Position numbers and translations under genes: made by a program. Under the pieces are notes generated by a model, which worked only from the letters and a program-made list of their open reading frames with translations, searched no databases and was not told the DNA's origin. This document shows positions 8,065 through 16,804 of a DNA stretch of 64,000 bases, one piece after another (position 1 is the first letter of the stretch; every line of letters starts with the position of its first letter). This stretch comes from Bradyrhizobium sp. CB1717. GTDB lineage: Bacteria; Pseudomonadota; Alphaproteobacteria; Rhizobiales; Xanthobacteraceae. The stretch lies in NCBI RefSeq assembly GCF_029714325.1, contig NZ_CP121666.1, positions 8,728,501 to 8,792,500 of the forward strand, in the 5' to 3' direction.

Positions 8065-8910
8065 TCAGGCGACCGCCCTTCGCCCGATAATCGCAAACCG
8101 CAGCTTGCCCGAGATGAAATCGATCGCGGCGACGGCGACCAGGATCATCAGGATCAGGAACGACACCTTCTGCCATTCCAGCACGCGGATCTGCTCGGCG
8201 AGCTGGAGGCCGATGCCGCCGGCGCCGACGATGCCGATGATGGTGGCCGAGCGCGTGTTGGATTCGATGAAATAGAGCACCTGGCCGGCGATGACGGGCA
8301 GGACCTGCGGCAGCAGGCCGAAGCGGATCTCGTGCAACGGGCTGCCGCCGGAAGCGCGGATGCCTTCAACCTGCTTCTGGTCGGCGCCCTCGATCGCCTC
8401 CGAGAACAGTTTTCCGAACGCTCCGAAATCCGACACGGCGATGGCGAGCACGCCGGCGAACGGGCCGAGCCCAACGACGTTGATCCAGACCAGCGCCCAG
8501 ATCAGCGTGTCGACGCCGCGGATCGAATCGAGAAAGCGGCGGATCGGGAAGCGCAGGATGTTGGACGGCACGATGTTGCGCGCCGCCAGCAGGCTCACCG
8601 GCAGTGCAAACACCGCCGCCAGCGTGGTGCCGAGCAGCGCGATCGAGAGCGTCTCCCCCAGCGCCTTCAGGTAGATCGGCAGCGAGGAGCCGGGATCCGG
8701 CGGGATCATCATCAGGCTGATCCAGCCGAGCTGGCTGAGGCCGGCGAAGAAGCGCGACGGCGAGAAATCGAGATCGACGAGACCATAAATCAGGATTGCG
8801 AACGCCGCGACGATCATCGCCGGCATCGCGAGCCGCGCCGCGGCTGGCCGGTCGAACACATCGGGGTAGCGCGCGCGCATCTGGCGCGTATCGACCTCCT
8901 GCGGCGTCAC
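8065..8910 (-). CDS. phnE: phosphonate ABC transporter permease PhnE (second copy)
   Basis: 281 residues with about six membrane segments and the binding-protein-dependent permease signature (EAIEGADQKQVEGIRASGGS, coupling EAA loop). Its start overlaps the end of the first phnE by four bases. With its partner it forms the inner-membrane channel that PhnC energises and PhnD supplies. Two phnE genes in series are usual in rhizobia, implying a heterodimeric channel. Confidence 0.92.
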   Translation of the reverse strand: MTPQEVDTRQMRARYPDVFDRPAAARLAMPAMIVAAFAILIYGLVDLDFSPSRFFAGLSQLGWISLMMIPPDPGSSLPIYLKALGETLSIALLGTTLAAVFALPVSLLAARNIVPSNILRFPIRRFLDSIRGVDTLIWALVWINVVGLGPFAGVLAIAVSDFGAFGKLFSEAIEGADQKQVEGIRASGGSPLHEIRFGLLPQVLPVIAGQVLYFIESNTRSATIIGIVGAGGIGLQLAEQIRVLEWQKVSFLILMILVAVAAIDFISGKLRFAIIGRRAVA

Positions 8911-9791
8911 GTCCGCGCCTCCTTGCCGAACAGGCGGCCGCGCAGCCAGCCGGTGGTGATGTCGATGATGAAGACGGTGACGATGATGGTGAGCAGGATG
9001 GCACTGACGTCGGAGTAGTAGAACTTGCGGATGGCGACGACGAGCTCCTGGCCAATGCCGCCGGCGCCGACGAAGCCCATCACGGAGGCCTCGCGGACAT
9101 TGATCTCGAAGCGCAGCAGGGCGTAGCTGGCATAGCCCGCAGTCACCTGCGGCACGATGGCAAATCGCATGCAGGAGAGCCAGCTCGCTCCAGTCGAGCG
9201 GATGCCCTCGACCGGCTTCATGTCGGCATTCTCGACGATCTCCGAGAACAATTTTCCCAGTGCGCCGGTGGAGTGGATTGCAATCGCCAGCACGCCCGCC
9301 ATTGGCCCGAGGCCGAAGGCAATCACGAAGACCAGAGCGAACACGATGCCCGGGACGGTGCGGGCGAATTCGAGCAGGCGCCGCACCGTGAAGCGCAGCC
9401 AGGGTGACGGCGAGGTGTTTTCAGCCGCGAAGAAGTTGAGGGCGAAGGCGAAGGTCGCGCCGATCAGCGTGCCGACATAGCTGATGAGCAGCGTCTCACC
9501 CAGCATCTTCAGCCATTTGCGCCAGCCCCACAGCCACTCGCCGACATCGGTCCAGACCCGCTGGCCGCTGTCGAGCGTGAGGATGCGGTCGAAATAGCTG
9601 ACGAAGTTGCCGAAATAGGTGAACAGCGTGCGCAGATTCACTTCTGCGCCGATCGCGGCGAGAACCAGCGCTGCGGCAAAGATCGCGGCGCCCACCAGGA
9701 GACGGAGGCGCCTGCGCGCGACCGCCTGGCGATAGGCGGCATTCAGCGCGGCAAGCTGCTGCTCGGGGAGGATGGAAACCGCGACGGTCAT
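8907..9791 (-). CDS. phnE: phosphonate ABC transporter permease PhnE (first copy)
   Basis: 294 residues; the first membrane span is at about 28-48 (LLVGAAIFAAALVLAAIG), followed by five or more others. The EAA-loop region reads FSEIVENADMKPVEGIRSTGAS. It follows phnD after an 80-base gap that holds a strong hairpin. It differs enough from the second copy that they are probably paralogous half-channels, not a recent duplication. Confidence 0.92.
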   Translation of the reverse strand: MTVAVSILPEQQLAALNAAYRQAVARRRLRLLVGAAIFAAALVLAAIGAEVNLRTLFTYFGNFVSYFDRILTLDSGQRVWTDVGEWLWGWRKWLKMLGETLLISYVGTLIGATFAFALNFFAAENTSPSPWLRFTVRRLLEFARTVPGIVFALVFVIAFGLGPMAGVLAIAIHSTGALGKLFSEIVENADMKPVEGIRSTGASWLSCMRFAIVPQVTAGYASYALLRFEINVREASVMGFVGAGGIGQELVVAIRKFYYSDVSAILLTIIVTVFIIDITTGWLRGRLFGKEART

Positions 9792-9826
9792 TGGGTCAAG
9801 GCGAGTGGTGGTTCAAGAAAGAGAAA

Positions 9827-9850
9827 GAGCCGGGTCCATCGACCCGGCTC
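9827..9850 (-). terminator. phnD-phnE intercistronic hairpin (partial terminator or 3' stabiliser)
   Basis: GAGCCGGGTC and GACCCGGCTC form a perfect 10-bp stem with a 4-base loop. On the minus-strand transcript the stem is followed by TTTCTCTTTCTT. This resembles an intrinsic terminator with an imperfect U-tract. In binding-protein operons such structures raise the level of the binding-protein message over that of the permeases (known theme; inference here). Confidence 0.65.
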
Positions 9851-9871
9851 CAGTGGCGTCGTCCCGAAAAC

Positions 9872-10807
9872 TCAGGACGCCTTCTTCTTGCGCAGCGCGT
9901 CGACGAACTTGATCAGATCGATCGTGCCATCCCAGTCCTTGGTGGTGGCGTGATGAAAACCCTTCTTCTGGCCGTCCTGGAGGCGATCGAACGCCGCCTT
10001 GTCCTTCGCCGGCGCGTCGAAGAAGGCCTTCGCGATGGCCGCCTTGGCATCATCCGGCAGGTCGGCATTGTAGGCGTAGGGACCGTTGATGATCGGTGCC
10101 GACTTGTGGATGATGCGGAAGTCGTCCTTCTTCATCGCCGAGCCGTCGGCGTTCTTCAGCATGCCCTTGGTCAGCATCTGAGCCAGCGTCGAATCGTCGT
10201 CGGTGGTCCACTGGTTGGCCGCGACGTCGACCGTGCCCTGCGCCAGCGCCAGCATCGCGTTCTCGTGGCTGCCGGTGAAGACGACTTTGCTGAAATAGGT
10301 GTCGGCATCCGGGATGCCCATCTTGTCGAGCTCGAAGCGCGGCACGTTGTTGCCCGACGTCGAGTTCGGATCGACGAGGCCGAGGTTCTTGCCCTTGAGG
10401 TCGTCGATCTTCTTGTAGGCGCTGCTCGCCTTGACGAAGAACACCGAATAATAGCCGGTCGAGCCGTCGGCGTTGATATCGTTGGCGAAGGCGTCGGTCT
10501 TGACGCCGGTCAGGCGGGCGCGGGCGAACGAAGCCGAGCCGTAGCTGGCGATGTGAATGTTGCCGGCGCGCTGGCCTTCGATGACGGCAGCATAGTCGTT
10601 GGCGATGCGCAGCGTGACCTTCACGCCCAATTCCTTGGAGAGATAGCTCATGAACGGCGCCCAGCGCTCGGTGACGCCGGAGGCGTTCTCGGCCGGGACG
10701 ACCGCGAAGGTCAGCTCGGGATATTTGGCTTTCCAGTCGTCCGCGGAGGCAGAGGTCGTGAACGCGAGCGCGGCGGCGCCGGCAAGGATTAATCTACGAG
10801 TGATCAT
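9872..10807 (-). CDS. phnD: phosphonate ABC transporter substrate-binding protein PhnD
   Basis: 311 residues from ATG 10807, preceded by GAAGAGGG as ribosome binding site; a longer frame to 10843 is less likely because it would precede the signal peptide. The signal peptide MITRRLILAGAAALAFTTSASA is cleaved after ASA. The mature protein shows PhnD landmarks: FAVVPAENASGVTERWAPF, LGVKVTLRIANDYAAVIEGQ, SYGSASFARARLTG and GLVDPNSTSGNNVPRF. It binds phosphonates in the periplasm and delivers them to PhnE. Confidence 0.95.
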   Translation of the reverse strand: MITRRLILAGAAALAFTTSASADDWKAKYPELTFAVVPAENASGVTERWAPFMSYLSKELGVKVTLRIANDYAAVIEGQRAGNIHIASYGSASFARARLTGVKTDAFANDINADGSTGYYSVFFVKASSAYKKIDDLKGKNLGLVDPNSTSGNNVPRFELDKMGIPDADTYFSKVVFTGSHENAMLALAQGTVDVAANQWTTDDDSTLAQMLTKGMLKNADGSAMKKDDFRIIHKSAPIINGPYAYNADLPDDAKAAIAKAFFDAPAKDKAAFDRLQDGQKKGFHHATTKDWDGTIDLIKFVDALRKKKAS

Positions 10808-10867
10808 GATACCCTCTTCATCGGTTGGGGTCGGTTGACGCAAAACTGAAAACCAAACAGGCGCGGC

Positions 10868-11677
10868 TCAGGCGGCGGCCGCCGTTCCGAGCGCCGGAAC
10901 GCCCTCGGGCACCGGCGCAGGCGCGCCGCCCATGACGTCGGCGGCTTCGAGATCGTAGAGCTCGCGCGCGACGTGGTCGGTCAGCGCGGCCGGTGCGCCG
11001 TCGAACACCACGCGGCCCGCCGCCATGCCGATCAGTCGGTCGCAATAGCTGCGCGCCAGATCGAGCGAATGCAGGTTGCAGAGCACGGTGATGCCGAAGT
11101 GCTTGTTGATGCGCAGCAGCGCATCCATCACGATCTTGGTGTTGCGCGGGTCGAGCGAGGCGATCGGCTCGTCGGCGAGGATGATGTCGGGCTGTTGCAC
11201 CAGCGCGCGGGCGATCGCCACGCGCTGCTGCTGGCCGCCGGAGAGCTGGTCGGCGCGCTGGGCGGCGAGCGAGGCGATGTCGAACTGCTCGAGCGCCGAC
11301 ATCGCCAGCGCCTTGTCCTGCTCGGGCCAGGTCTGCGTCAGCGAGCGCCAGGCCGGCATCGTCGCAAGGCGCCCCATCAGGACGTTGGTGAGGACGTCGA
11401 GCCGGCCGACCAGGTTGAACTGCTGGAAGATCATCGCCGAGCGGGCGCGCCACTGCCGCAATTCCTTCCCGCGCAATGCGGTGACATCGGTGCCGTCGAA
11501 CAGGATGCGCCCCTGCGTCGGCGTCACCAGGCGGTTGATGGTCCGGAGCAGCGTCGACTTGCCGGCGCCGGAACGTCCGATCACACCGACGAATCCGCCG
11601 GGGGAGATTTGAAACGAAGCGTCGTCCACCGCGGCTTTTGCGCCAAAGCGGCACGTCAGACCTTCAACCACCAGCAT
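10868..11677 (-). CDS. phnC: phosphonate ABC transporter ATP-binding protein PhnC
   Basis: 269 residues from ATG 11677 ([19 protein letters not shown]). The frame continues upstream, but through the promoter region. Walker [10 protein letters not shown], signature [15 protein letters not shown], Walker [30 protein letters not shown] is typical of PhnC. It has a GGAG ribosome binding site and a small 6-bp hairpin (11685-11701) in its leader. First gene of phnCDE1E2, under a Pho box. Confidence 0.95.
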   Translation of the reverse strand: MLVVEGLTCRFGAKAAVDDASFQISPGGFVGVIGRSGAGKSTLLRTINRLVTPTQGRILFDGTDVTALRGKELRQWRARSAMIFQQFNLVGRLDVLTNVLMGRLATMPAWRSLTQTWPEQDKALAMSALEQFDIASLAAQRADQLSGGQQQRVAIARALVQQPDIILADEPIASLDPRNTKIVMDALLRINKHFGITVLCNLHSLDLARSYCDRLIGMAAGRVVFDGAPAALTDHVARELYDLEAADVMGGAPAPVPEGVPALGTAAAA

Positions 11678-11721
11678 ACAGGAGCTCCAGAGTAGCTGGA
11701 GCCAACCGCTAACGCCGACGC

Positions 11722-11739
11722 TTGACACTTGTGTGACAC
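11722..11739 (-). promoter_or_regulatory. Pho box upstream of phnC
   Basis: On the minus strand GTGTCAC-ACAA-GTGTCAA has two heptamers at an 11-base period, matching CTGTCAT-N4-CTGTCAT at most positions. It ends 45 bases before the phnC start. Expected activation by PhoB in phosphate limitation. Confidence 0.65.
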
Positions 11740-11776
11740 GCACGTTGCGCTGCGGCGATCCTACACACCTCATCCC

Positions 11777-11805
11777 CTGTCATCGCTGCGTCATGATGTT
11801 GTCAT
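11777..11805 (+). promoter_or_regulatory. triple-repeat Pho box upstream of the second phosphonate operon
   Basis: CTGTCAT (11777), GCGTCAT (11788) and TTGTCAT (11799) are spaced exactly 11 bases apart, so three half sites can hold two overlapping PhoB dimers. The first heptamer is the exact consensus. The array ends 47 bases before the acetyltransferase ATG and points rightward, opposite to the phnC box. Confidence 0.7.
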
Positions 11806-11852
11806 CAAGCCACTCGAAGAGGAACGCCCGCCCTCGAACGTTCGGACGCAAC

Positions 11853-12515
11853 ATGGCCGGCAAGGTGCTCTCAGTCCAACCGACCATCGACGCGTCCGCG
11901 AAGCTGCATGAGACCAGGCTCGGCGCCTACACCGAGGTCGGCGCGCGCACCATCCTGCACGAGGTCACGATGGGTGATTACTCCTATGTCGTGAACGACG
12001 CGCATATCACCTACACGACCATCGGAAAGTTCTGCTCGATCGCAGCGATGACGCGCATCAACCCGGGCAATCATCCGATGCACCGCGCGACGCAGGCGCA
12101 TTTCACCTATCGTTCCAGCGCCTATTTCGAAGGCGAGAGCGACGATGCCGAGTTCTTCGATTGGCGGCGCCAGCATCATGTTCATATCGGCCACGATGTC
12201 TGGATCGGCCATGGCGCGATCGTGCTGCCGGGCCGCAACATCGGCACCGGCGCGGTGATCGCAGCCGGCGCCATCGTCACCAAGGACGTGCCGGCCTACA
12301 CCATCGTCGCCGGCAATCCGGCGCGGATCGTGCGGCGGCGGTTCTCGGAAGAGATCGCCGATCGGCTCGCAAGGCTCGCCTGGTGGGACTGGGATCACGA
12401 CAAATTGCGTGAAGCCCTGCCTCATTTCCGCAAGCTCGGGATTGAAGATTTCCTCGCCACGTATGAAGCACGGACAAGCTCCCCTCGCAGCAGCAAGAAA
12501 AGCGCAATCGCGTGA
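11853..12515 (+). CDS. phosphonate-operon hexapeptide-repeat acetyltransferase
   Basis: 220 residues from ATG 11853 ([20 protein letters not shown]). Left-handed beta-helix repeats run through [20 protein letters not shown] and later [36 protein letters not shown] and [12 protein letters not shown], the xenobiotic/chloramphenicol acetyltransferase pattern. Phosphonate operons of alphaproteobacteria often carry this protein (TIGR03308 type). It may acetylate aminophosphonates, as PhnO does in E. coli with an unrelated fold (inference). Its stop overlaps the next gene (GTGA). Confidence 0.85.
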   Translation: MAGKVLSVQPTIDASAKLHETRLGAYTEVGARTILHEVTMGDYSYVVNDAHITYTTIGKFCSIAAMTRINPGNHPMHRATQAHFTYRSSAYFEGESDDAEFFDWRRQHHVHIGHDVWIGHGAIVLPGRNIGTGAVIAAGAIVTKDVPAYTIVAGNPARIVRRRFSEEIADRLARLAWWDWDHDKLREALPHFRKLGIEDFLATYEARTSSPRSSKKSAIA

Positions 12516-13705
12516 CAGACATTTTCCTTGAAGGCGGCCGGGCCCTGATCGGCGCCGAGATCGTCGAAACTTCCCTGAGTGTCTCTGGTATCGATATTGC
12601 CGAGGTCGACGCCTCTCGCGGCCGCGCGCGGCTCGCGATCGATGCGCGCAACCTGCTGGTGCTACCCGGCATCGTCGACCTGCACGGCGATGCCTTCGAG
12701 CGGCAGATGATGCCGCGCGCCGGCGTCGACTTCCCGATCGACGTCGCGCTCGCCGACAGCGACCGCCAGGCGATCAGCAACGGCATCACCACGGTGTTTC
12801 ACGCCACGACCTGCTCGTGGGAGCCGGGCCTGCGCAGCGTCGGCAACGCGCGCGGCCTGATGGAGGCGATCGAGCGGCAGCGCCCGCAATTCGCCGCCGA
12901 CACCCGCTTCCATCTGCGGCACGAGACCTACAATCTCGACGCGGAGGACGAGATCGCGCAATGGCTCAGCGAGGGCCGCGTCGACCTGTTCGCCTTCAAC
13001 GACCACATGGACGGCACCGTGGCCGACATGGCCAAGCCGCGCAAGCGCAACCGCATGGTGGAGCGCACCGGGCTGTCGAGCGAGGATTTTGACAAGCTGG
13101 TCGATCGCGTGGTGGCGCGCGCCGCTGACGTGCCGGCCTCTGTGTCACGGCTGGCTTCGGCCGCCCGCACCGCCGCGGTGCGGATGCTCTCGCACGACGA
13201 TGCGACACCGGCGATGCGCCAGGAGTTTCGCGAGCTGGGCGCTGACATCGCGGAGTTTCCGATCAACGAGGAGACCGCGCGGGCAGCGGCAAGCCACGGC
13301 GATGCCATTGTCTACGGCGCGCCCAACGTCGTGCGCGGCGGCAGCCACACCGGCTGGACCAAGGCGTCCGACATGATCGCAAAAGGGCTCTGCTCGGTGC
13401 TGGCGTCGGATTACTACTATCCCGCACAGCTGCTCGCCGCATTCCGCCTCGCCGCCGACGGCGTCCTGCCGCTGACCGAAGCCTGGAATCTGGTCTCCGC
13501 CGGTCCTGCCCGCGCGACCGGCCTCACCGATCGCGGCGTGCTCGCGGAAGGACACCGCGCGGACATTCTGCTGGTCGACGACAGCATGCCGCTGCGGCCT
13601 CGGCTGATCGCGGTGATCGCCGGCGGCAAGCTCGTGCATCTTACCGATGCGACACGGCTGCTCGCAGCGGTGGCAACGCCGCGCGAAGCTGTCGTTGCGG
13701 CCTAA
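12512..13705 (+). CDS. second PhnM-like amidohydrolase
   Basis: 397 residues from GTG 12512, overlapping the acetyltransferase stop. It keeps the PhnM blocks [54 protein letters not shown] and [12 protein letters not shown], so the metal site is probably intact. The first motif is HGD where the canonical copy has HTDH, and the N-terminus differs. It is thus a paralogue, perhaps tuned to another triphosphate phosphonate or to a modified substrate from the neighbouring acetyltransferase. Confidence 0.88.
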   Translation: MTDIFLEGGRALIGAEIVETSLSVSGIDIAEVDASRGRARLAIDARNLLVLPGIVDLHGDAFERQMMPRAGVDFPIDVALADSDRQAISNGITTVFHATTCSWEPGLRSVGNARGLMEAIERQRPQFAADTRFHLRHETYNLDAEDEIAQWLSEGRVDLFAFNDHMDGTVADMAKPRKRNRMVERTGLSSEDFDKLVDRVVARAADVPASVSRLASAARTAAVRMLSHDDATPAMRQEFRELGADIAEFPINEETARAAASHGDAIVYGAPNVVRGGSHTGWTKASDMIAKGLCSVLASDYYYPAQLLAAFRLAADGVLPLTEAWNLVSAGPARATGLTDRGVLAEGHRADILLVDDSMPLRPRLIAVIAGGKLVHLTDATRLLAAVATPREAVVAA

Positions 13706-13723
13706 ACCGGTTATGCTCGGACG

Positions 13724-14422
13724 ATGACCGATTCCCCCCGTTACGCGATCTATTTTGCCGCAGGCAGCAACAGCGCCCTCTCCCGCTTCGGCGCCGAGCT
13801 GCTCGGTTATGATGCCTACACCGGCGACGAATTGCCGTTTCCCCACGACGCACGGCATGTCGCGCCCGACTGGCGCGACATCACCGCCGATCCCCGCAAA
13901 TACGGCTTTCACGGCACGCTGAAAGCGCCGATGGCGCTCGCGCCCGGCAGGACCGAAGCGGAGTTGGTCACGGCCTGCGCGGCGTTCGCGGGCAAGGCAC
14001 GGACGATCCCGACGATCCGCCCCATCGTCGATTCTATCAGCGGCTTCATTGCGGTCATTCCGGCCGAGCCCGTCGGTGCGATCGAGCAACTCGCCGCCGA
14101 TTGCGTTCGGGAATTCGATTCCTTTCGCACCGTGCTGACCGCGGAAGATCGCGCGCGGCGTAGACCTGAGAAGCTCAGCGAACGGCAGCGCGATTATCTC
14201 GATCGCTGGGGCTATCCTTACGTGATGGAAGAATTCCGCTTCCACATGACGCTGACGGGGCGGCTGGATGCGGAGCGGCGCGGGCCGATCCTGGAGATGC
14301 TGCGCGCGAGGTTTGCGACGCTCGATCTCGATGCGCTGGCAATCGATCGCCTCGCGCTGTTCAGGCAGGATGATGCCAAGGCGCGCTTCCGCATCATCGG
14401 CGAGTGGGCATTGGCGCGGTAG
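13724..14422 (+). CDS. DUF1045 phosphonate-metabolism protein, 2H phosphoesterase-like
   Basis: 232 residues with ATG at 13724, 18 bases after the second phnM. Two H-x-T motifs, H63-G-T65 in YGFHGTLKAP and H174-M-T176 in FRFHMTLTG, about 110 residues apart, are the hallmark of 2H phosphoesterases, which open cyclic phosphates. The family (TIGR03223/DUF1045) is found in phosphonate operons. Because phnP is absent here, this protein may open the ribose 1,2-cyclic phosphate left by PhnJ (inference). Confidence 0.88.
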   Translation: MTDSPRYAIYFAAGSNSALSRFGAELLGYDAYTGDELPFPHDARHVAPDWRDITADPRKYGFHGTLKAPMALAPGRTEAELVTACAAFAGKARTIPTIRPIVDSISGFIAVIPAEPVGAIEQLAADCVREFDSFRTVLTAEDRARRRPEKLSERQRDYLDRWGYPYVMEEFRFHMTLTGRLDAERRGPILEMLRARFATLDLDALAIDRLALFRQDDAKARFRIIGEWALAR

Positions 14423-14425
14423 AGC

Positions 14426-15154
14426 TTAGCGCCAGCTCGCAAGATTGAAGGCGAGCGCCACCGCGCCGACCAGAATGAGGCTGGTTGCCCAGATGGCATC
14501 CAGATTGAACCAGCTTCGCGAAACGAACCTCAATCCCAGATAGCGGTAGACCAGCCACGCCAGACACCCGCCGGTGCCGACCATGGCGGTCACGTGAACC
14601 AGGGACACCAGCACCGCCATCCCGAAACTTGACTTCAAAAGGCTTGCCTTCATCAGCGCGCCTGCCGCCTCATGCCCGGCATCGAGCTCGAAGGCCTGGC
14701 AGAGCCCGAGATAGATCGGCACGAGCATCAGGGCGGCGCCGTGAGCAATGGCGACGGCAAATGACCAGAGCGCCAATTGCGTTGGCGGAATTCGTGCCAG
14801 CGACCGTGGATGGCGCCGGTCGATCAGCCGATAGACGCCGAAGCCGATGACGAGCAGGCTCGCACCGATCTGGATCGGACGCTGCCATTCGGCCAGCACG
14901 AGGAGGAACGCGAATGGCAGCAGCACGAGAAGTGTGGCCAGGAGATGCCCGGCCGCCAGGGCCCACAATGCACGGAAGAGCGCGCGCGGGCTCTTTTCCA
15001 GGAGTCCGGCGGAAACGGCGAGCGGCCATCCCATGCCCGGATTGATCCCGTGGTAGAGACCGCTCGCAACAAGCGCGAGCCACAGCCAGGCGAGCGCCGG
15101 GCTCGCATGCGTCCAATCTAGACCGACGGGTAGCAAAAGGAGTCCGTCGAACAA
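14426..15154 (-). CDS. polytopic membrane protein downstream of methanethiol oxidase
   Basis: Up to 242 residues with about six hydrophobic spans. The start is uncertain: only TTG codons are available near 15154 or 15136, overlapping the preceding gene. A conserved-looking HGINPGMGWPLAVSAGLLEK lies in the first third, and histidines recur in membrane segments (HLLATLLVLLPF, AHGAALMLVP, SLVHVTAMVG), as seen in metal-ion permeases of the HupE/NicO kind, but no family signature is certain. Coupling to SBP56, a copper enzyme in studied cases, suggests metal supply (inference). Confidence 0.7.
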   Translation of the reverse strand: MFDGLLLLPVGLDWTHASPALAWLWLALVASGLYHGINPGMGWPLAVSAGLLEKSPRALFRALWALAAGHLLATLLVLLPFAFLLVLAEWQRPIQIGASLLVIGFGVYRLIDRRHPRSLARIPPTQLALWSFAVAIAHGAALMLVPIYLGLCQAFELDAGHEAAGALMKASLLKSSFGMAVLVSLVHVTAMVGTGGCLAWLVYRYLGLRFVSRSWFNLDAIWATSLILVGAVALAFNLASWR

Positions 15155-16518
15155 TCGCCGCCCTCGAGCCTGATCTGGTGCGCACGATATCCGTCGGGGA
15201 AGCTCACGAAATAGTCCTTGTCGAGCTCGAGGCCGCCGTTGCGACCGACATTGGCCATGACCTCCACGCCCGGAACCCCATCGGGATAGAACTGGTCGTC
15301 CCAGGTGGAATAGAGTGAATTGGTCCAGTACACGCGCCGGCCGTCGCGGCTGATCTCGACCATCTGCGGTCCCGCCGCAAAGGCCTTGCCGTTGGGATGG
15401 GGCGTGCGGCGCGCGATGCCTCCGATGTGGACCGAGCCCGCAAGCTTCGGCTTTCTGGGATCGCTGACGTCGTACTGGCGCATTTCACCCGTGCCCCAGC
15501 ACGAGACATAGAGAAACCGGTCGTCCATCGACAGGTCGATGTCCGTCACAAGCGGTGGCACGGCGCCAAATCCCTGCAGCAGTGGCGGGAGCTTCTCCTT
15601 GGGCGCGGGCTCGGGAGGGATCGTCGCCGTCTTTTCGGCATGGAATTTTCCACCCTCGCGCCACCAGGTCCAGATCGATGCTTCGAGGTTGGTGGTGTCG
15701 ACCACGACGCCGACGAAGCCGTACTCGCGAACCGGATCGTGCGCCGGCCGCACCTCCAGTGCCATCTGATGATTGGCGCCGAGATCGATGGTCTGGACGT
15801 TGCGACGGGCGCGAAGGTCCCAGAAGTGGAGACGATGGCCATATTTATTCGCTAGCAGATCCTCTGGGACGATCCCGTTCTCGAACTGCGGCGGCAACGC
15901 CCATTCGCTGGTCACCATGTAATCGCGCGGCAGATTCCACCAGAAGTCATAATGCAGTGTCTGCGGGCCGCGGTCGATCTCCCATCGTCCAAGGACATCG
16001 AACGTCTCGCAATCCATGATGAAGACGCCTGGAGGTCCATTGGTGCCGTCCTTGCCGCCGCCGCCCAGCGTGCTCACATAGATGCCGTCCGGCCCGCAAT
16101 GGATGGTGTGCGGCCGCGAGTAACCGGTCTTCTTGAAGACCTCCTCCGGTTCGATGATCTTGTGGATCTTGGCCTTGGTCGGATCGGGCTTGGTATCGAT
16201 GATGTAGATCCGCGACGAGCGCAGCCCGGGGATGATGAGATAGCGCCGCTCGATGAAGGCGTGGCCAACGAGAGGCGACAAGGCGGAGGAGCAGGCATTC
16301 CAGCCGAAGTGATGAAACTCGTCGCCCTTGTTGGGCATCGTCACGGTGTGGACGATCTGGCTATAGGTCGGCGATCCCGGCTTGACGTCGATGACCGCGA
16401 GAGCGTCCGGCTTCGAGAAATCCGGACTGAGCAGCAAGGTGTAGGCAAAGTTCTCCGCAGGTGCTTCCATCGCAAGCTTGGGCGATGCGTGAAAGGTCGG
16501 ATCCGGCCTCATCGTCAT
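15118..16518 (-). CDS. methanethiol oxidase / selenium-binding protein SBP56 family
   Basis: 466 residues from ATG 16518 with GGGAGG eight bases upstream. SBP56 landmarks include GDEFHHFGWNACSSA, RSSRIYIIDTKPDP, YSRPHTIHCGPDGIYVS and DITRQ-like repeats of a seven-bladed propeller, ending SFCYPSV. Family members oxidise methanethiol to formaldehyde, sulfide and peroxide; the periplasmic bacterial forms have a copper site and a signal peptide. No clear signal peptide is visible here, so location is open. It overlaps the following membrane protein by 37 bases. Confidence 0.88.
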   Translation of the reverse strand: MTMRPDPTFHASPKLAMEAPAENFAYTLLLSPDFSKPDALAVIDVKPGSPTYSQIVHTVTMPNKGDEFHHFGWNACSSALSPLVGHAFIERRYLIIPGLRSSRIYIIDTKPDPTKAKIHKIIEPEEVFKKTGYSRPHTIHCGPDGIYVSTLGGGGKDGTNGPPGVFIMDCETFDVLGRWEIDRGPQTLHYDFWWNLPRDYMVTSEWALPPQFENGIVPEDLLANKYGHRLHFWDLRARRNVQTIDLGANHQMALEVRPAHDPVREYGFVGVVVDTTNLEASIWTWWREGGKFHAEKTATIPPEPAPKEKLPPLLQGFGAVPPLVTDIDLSMDDRFLYVSCWGTGEMRQYDVSDPRKPKLAGSVHIGGIARRTPHPNGKAFAAGPQMVEISRDGRRVYWTNSLYSTWDDQFYPDGVPGVEVMANVGRNGGLELDKDYFVSFPDGYRAHQIRLEGGDCSTDSFCYPSV

Positions 16519-16708
16519 GGCACTGCCTCCCTGTTCTGTCGGTTCGCTCCAACCTGGCTCGGGATAGCGGCATAATGAAGAACTGTTGCGCGATGTCTTG
16601 AGATGCTCCGTGGGCCTGGTCGGCAAGCGTACAATATGCCATCGCCGAGCTGCGGGAAACGGCCCGGGCCGCGCTAATTCGACGCCTTCAGGCGAAATGG
16701 GCGGCCCC

Positions 16709-16795
16709 CGTCATCGCGAGCGAAGCGAAGCAATCCAGGATTTCTCCGCGGAAACAGTCCGGATTGCTTCGTCGCTTCGCTCCTCGCAATGACGG
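16709..16795. repeat. intergenic inverted repeat (GTCATTGCGAGGAGCGAAGCGACG type)
   Basis: CGTCATCGCGAGCGAAGCG with CAATCC on the left is mirrored on the right by GGATTG and CGCTCCTCGCAATGACG with few mismatches. It is non-coding, between the aldolase end and the methanethiol oxidase start. It is a third repeat family of the kind scattered in Bradyrhizobium intergenic DNA. Confidence 0.7.
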
Positions 16796-16804
16796 CGGAG
16801 AGAC

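Noticed and set aside
9791..10792. Long plus-strand frame opposite phnD
   Set aside because: Shadow of phnD; the minus strand has signal peptide, family motifs and operon context.
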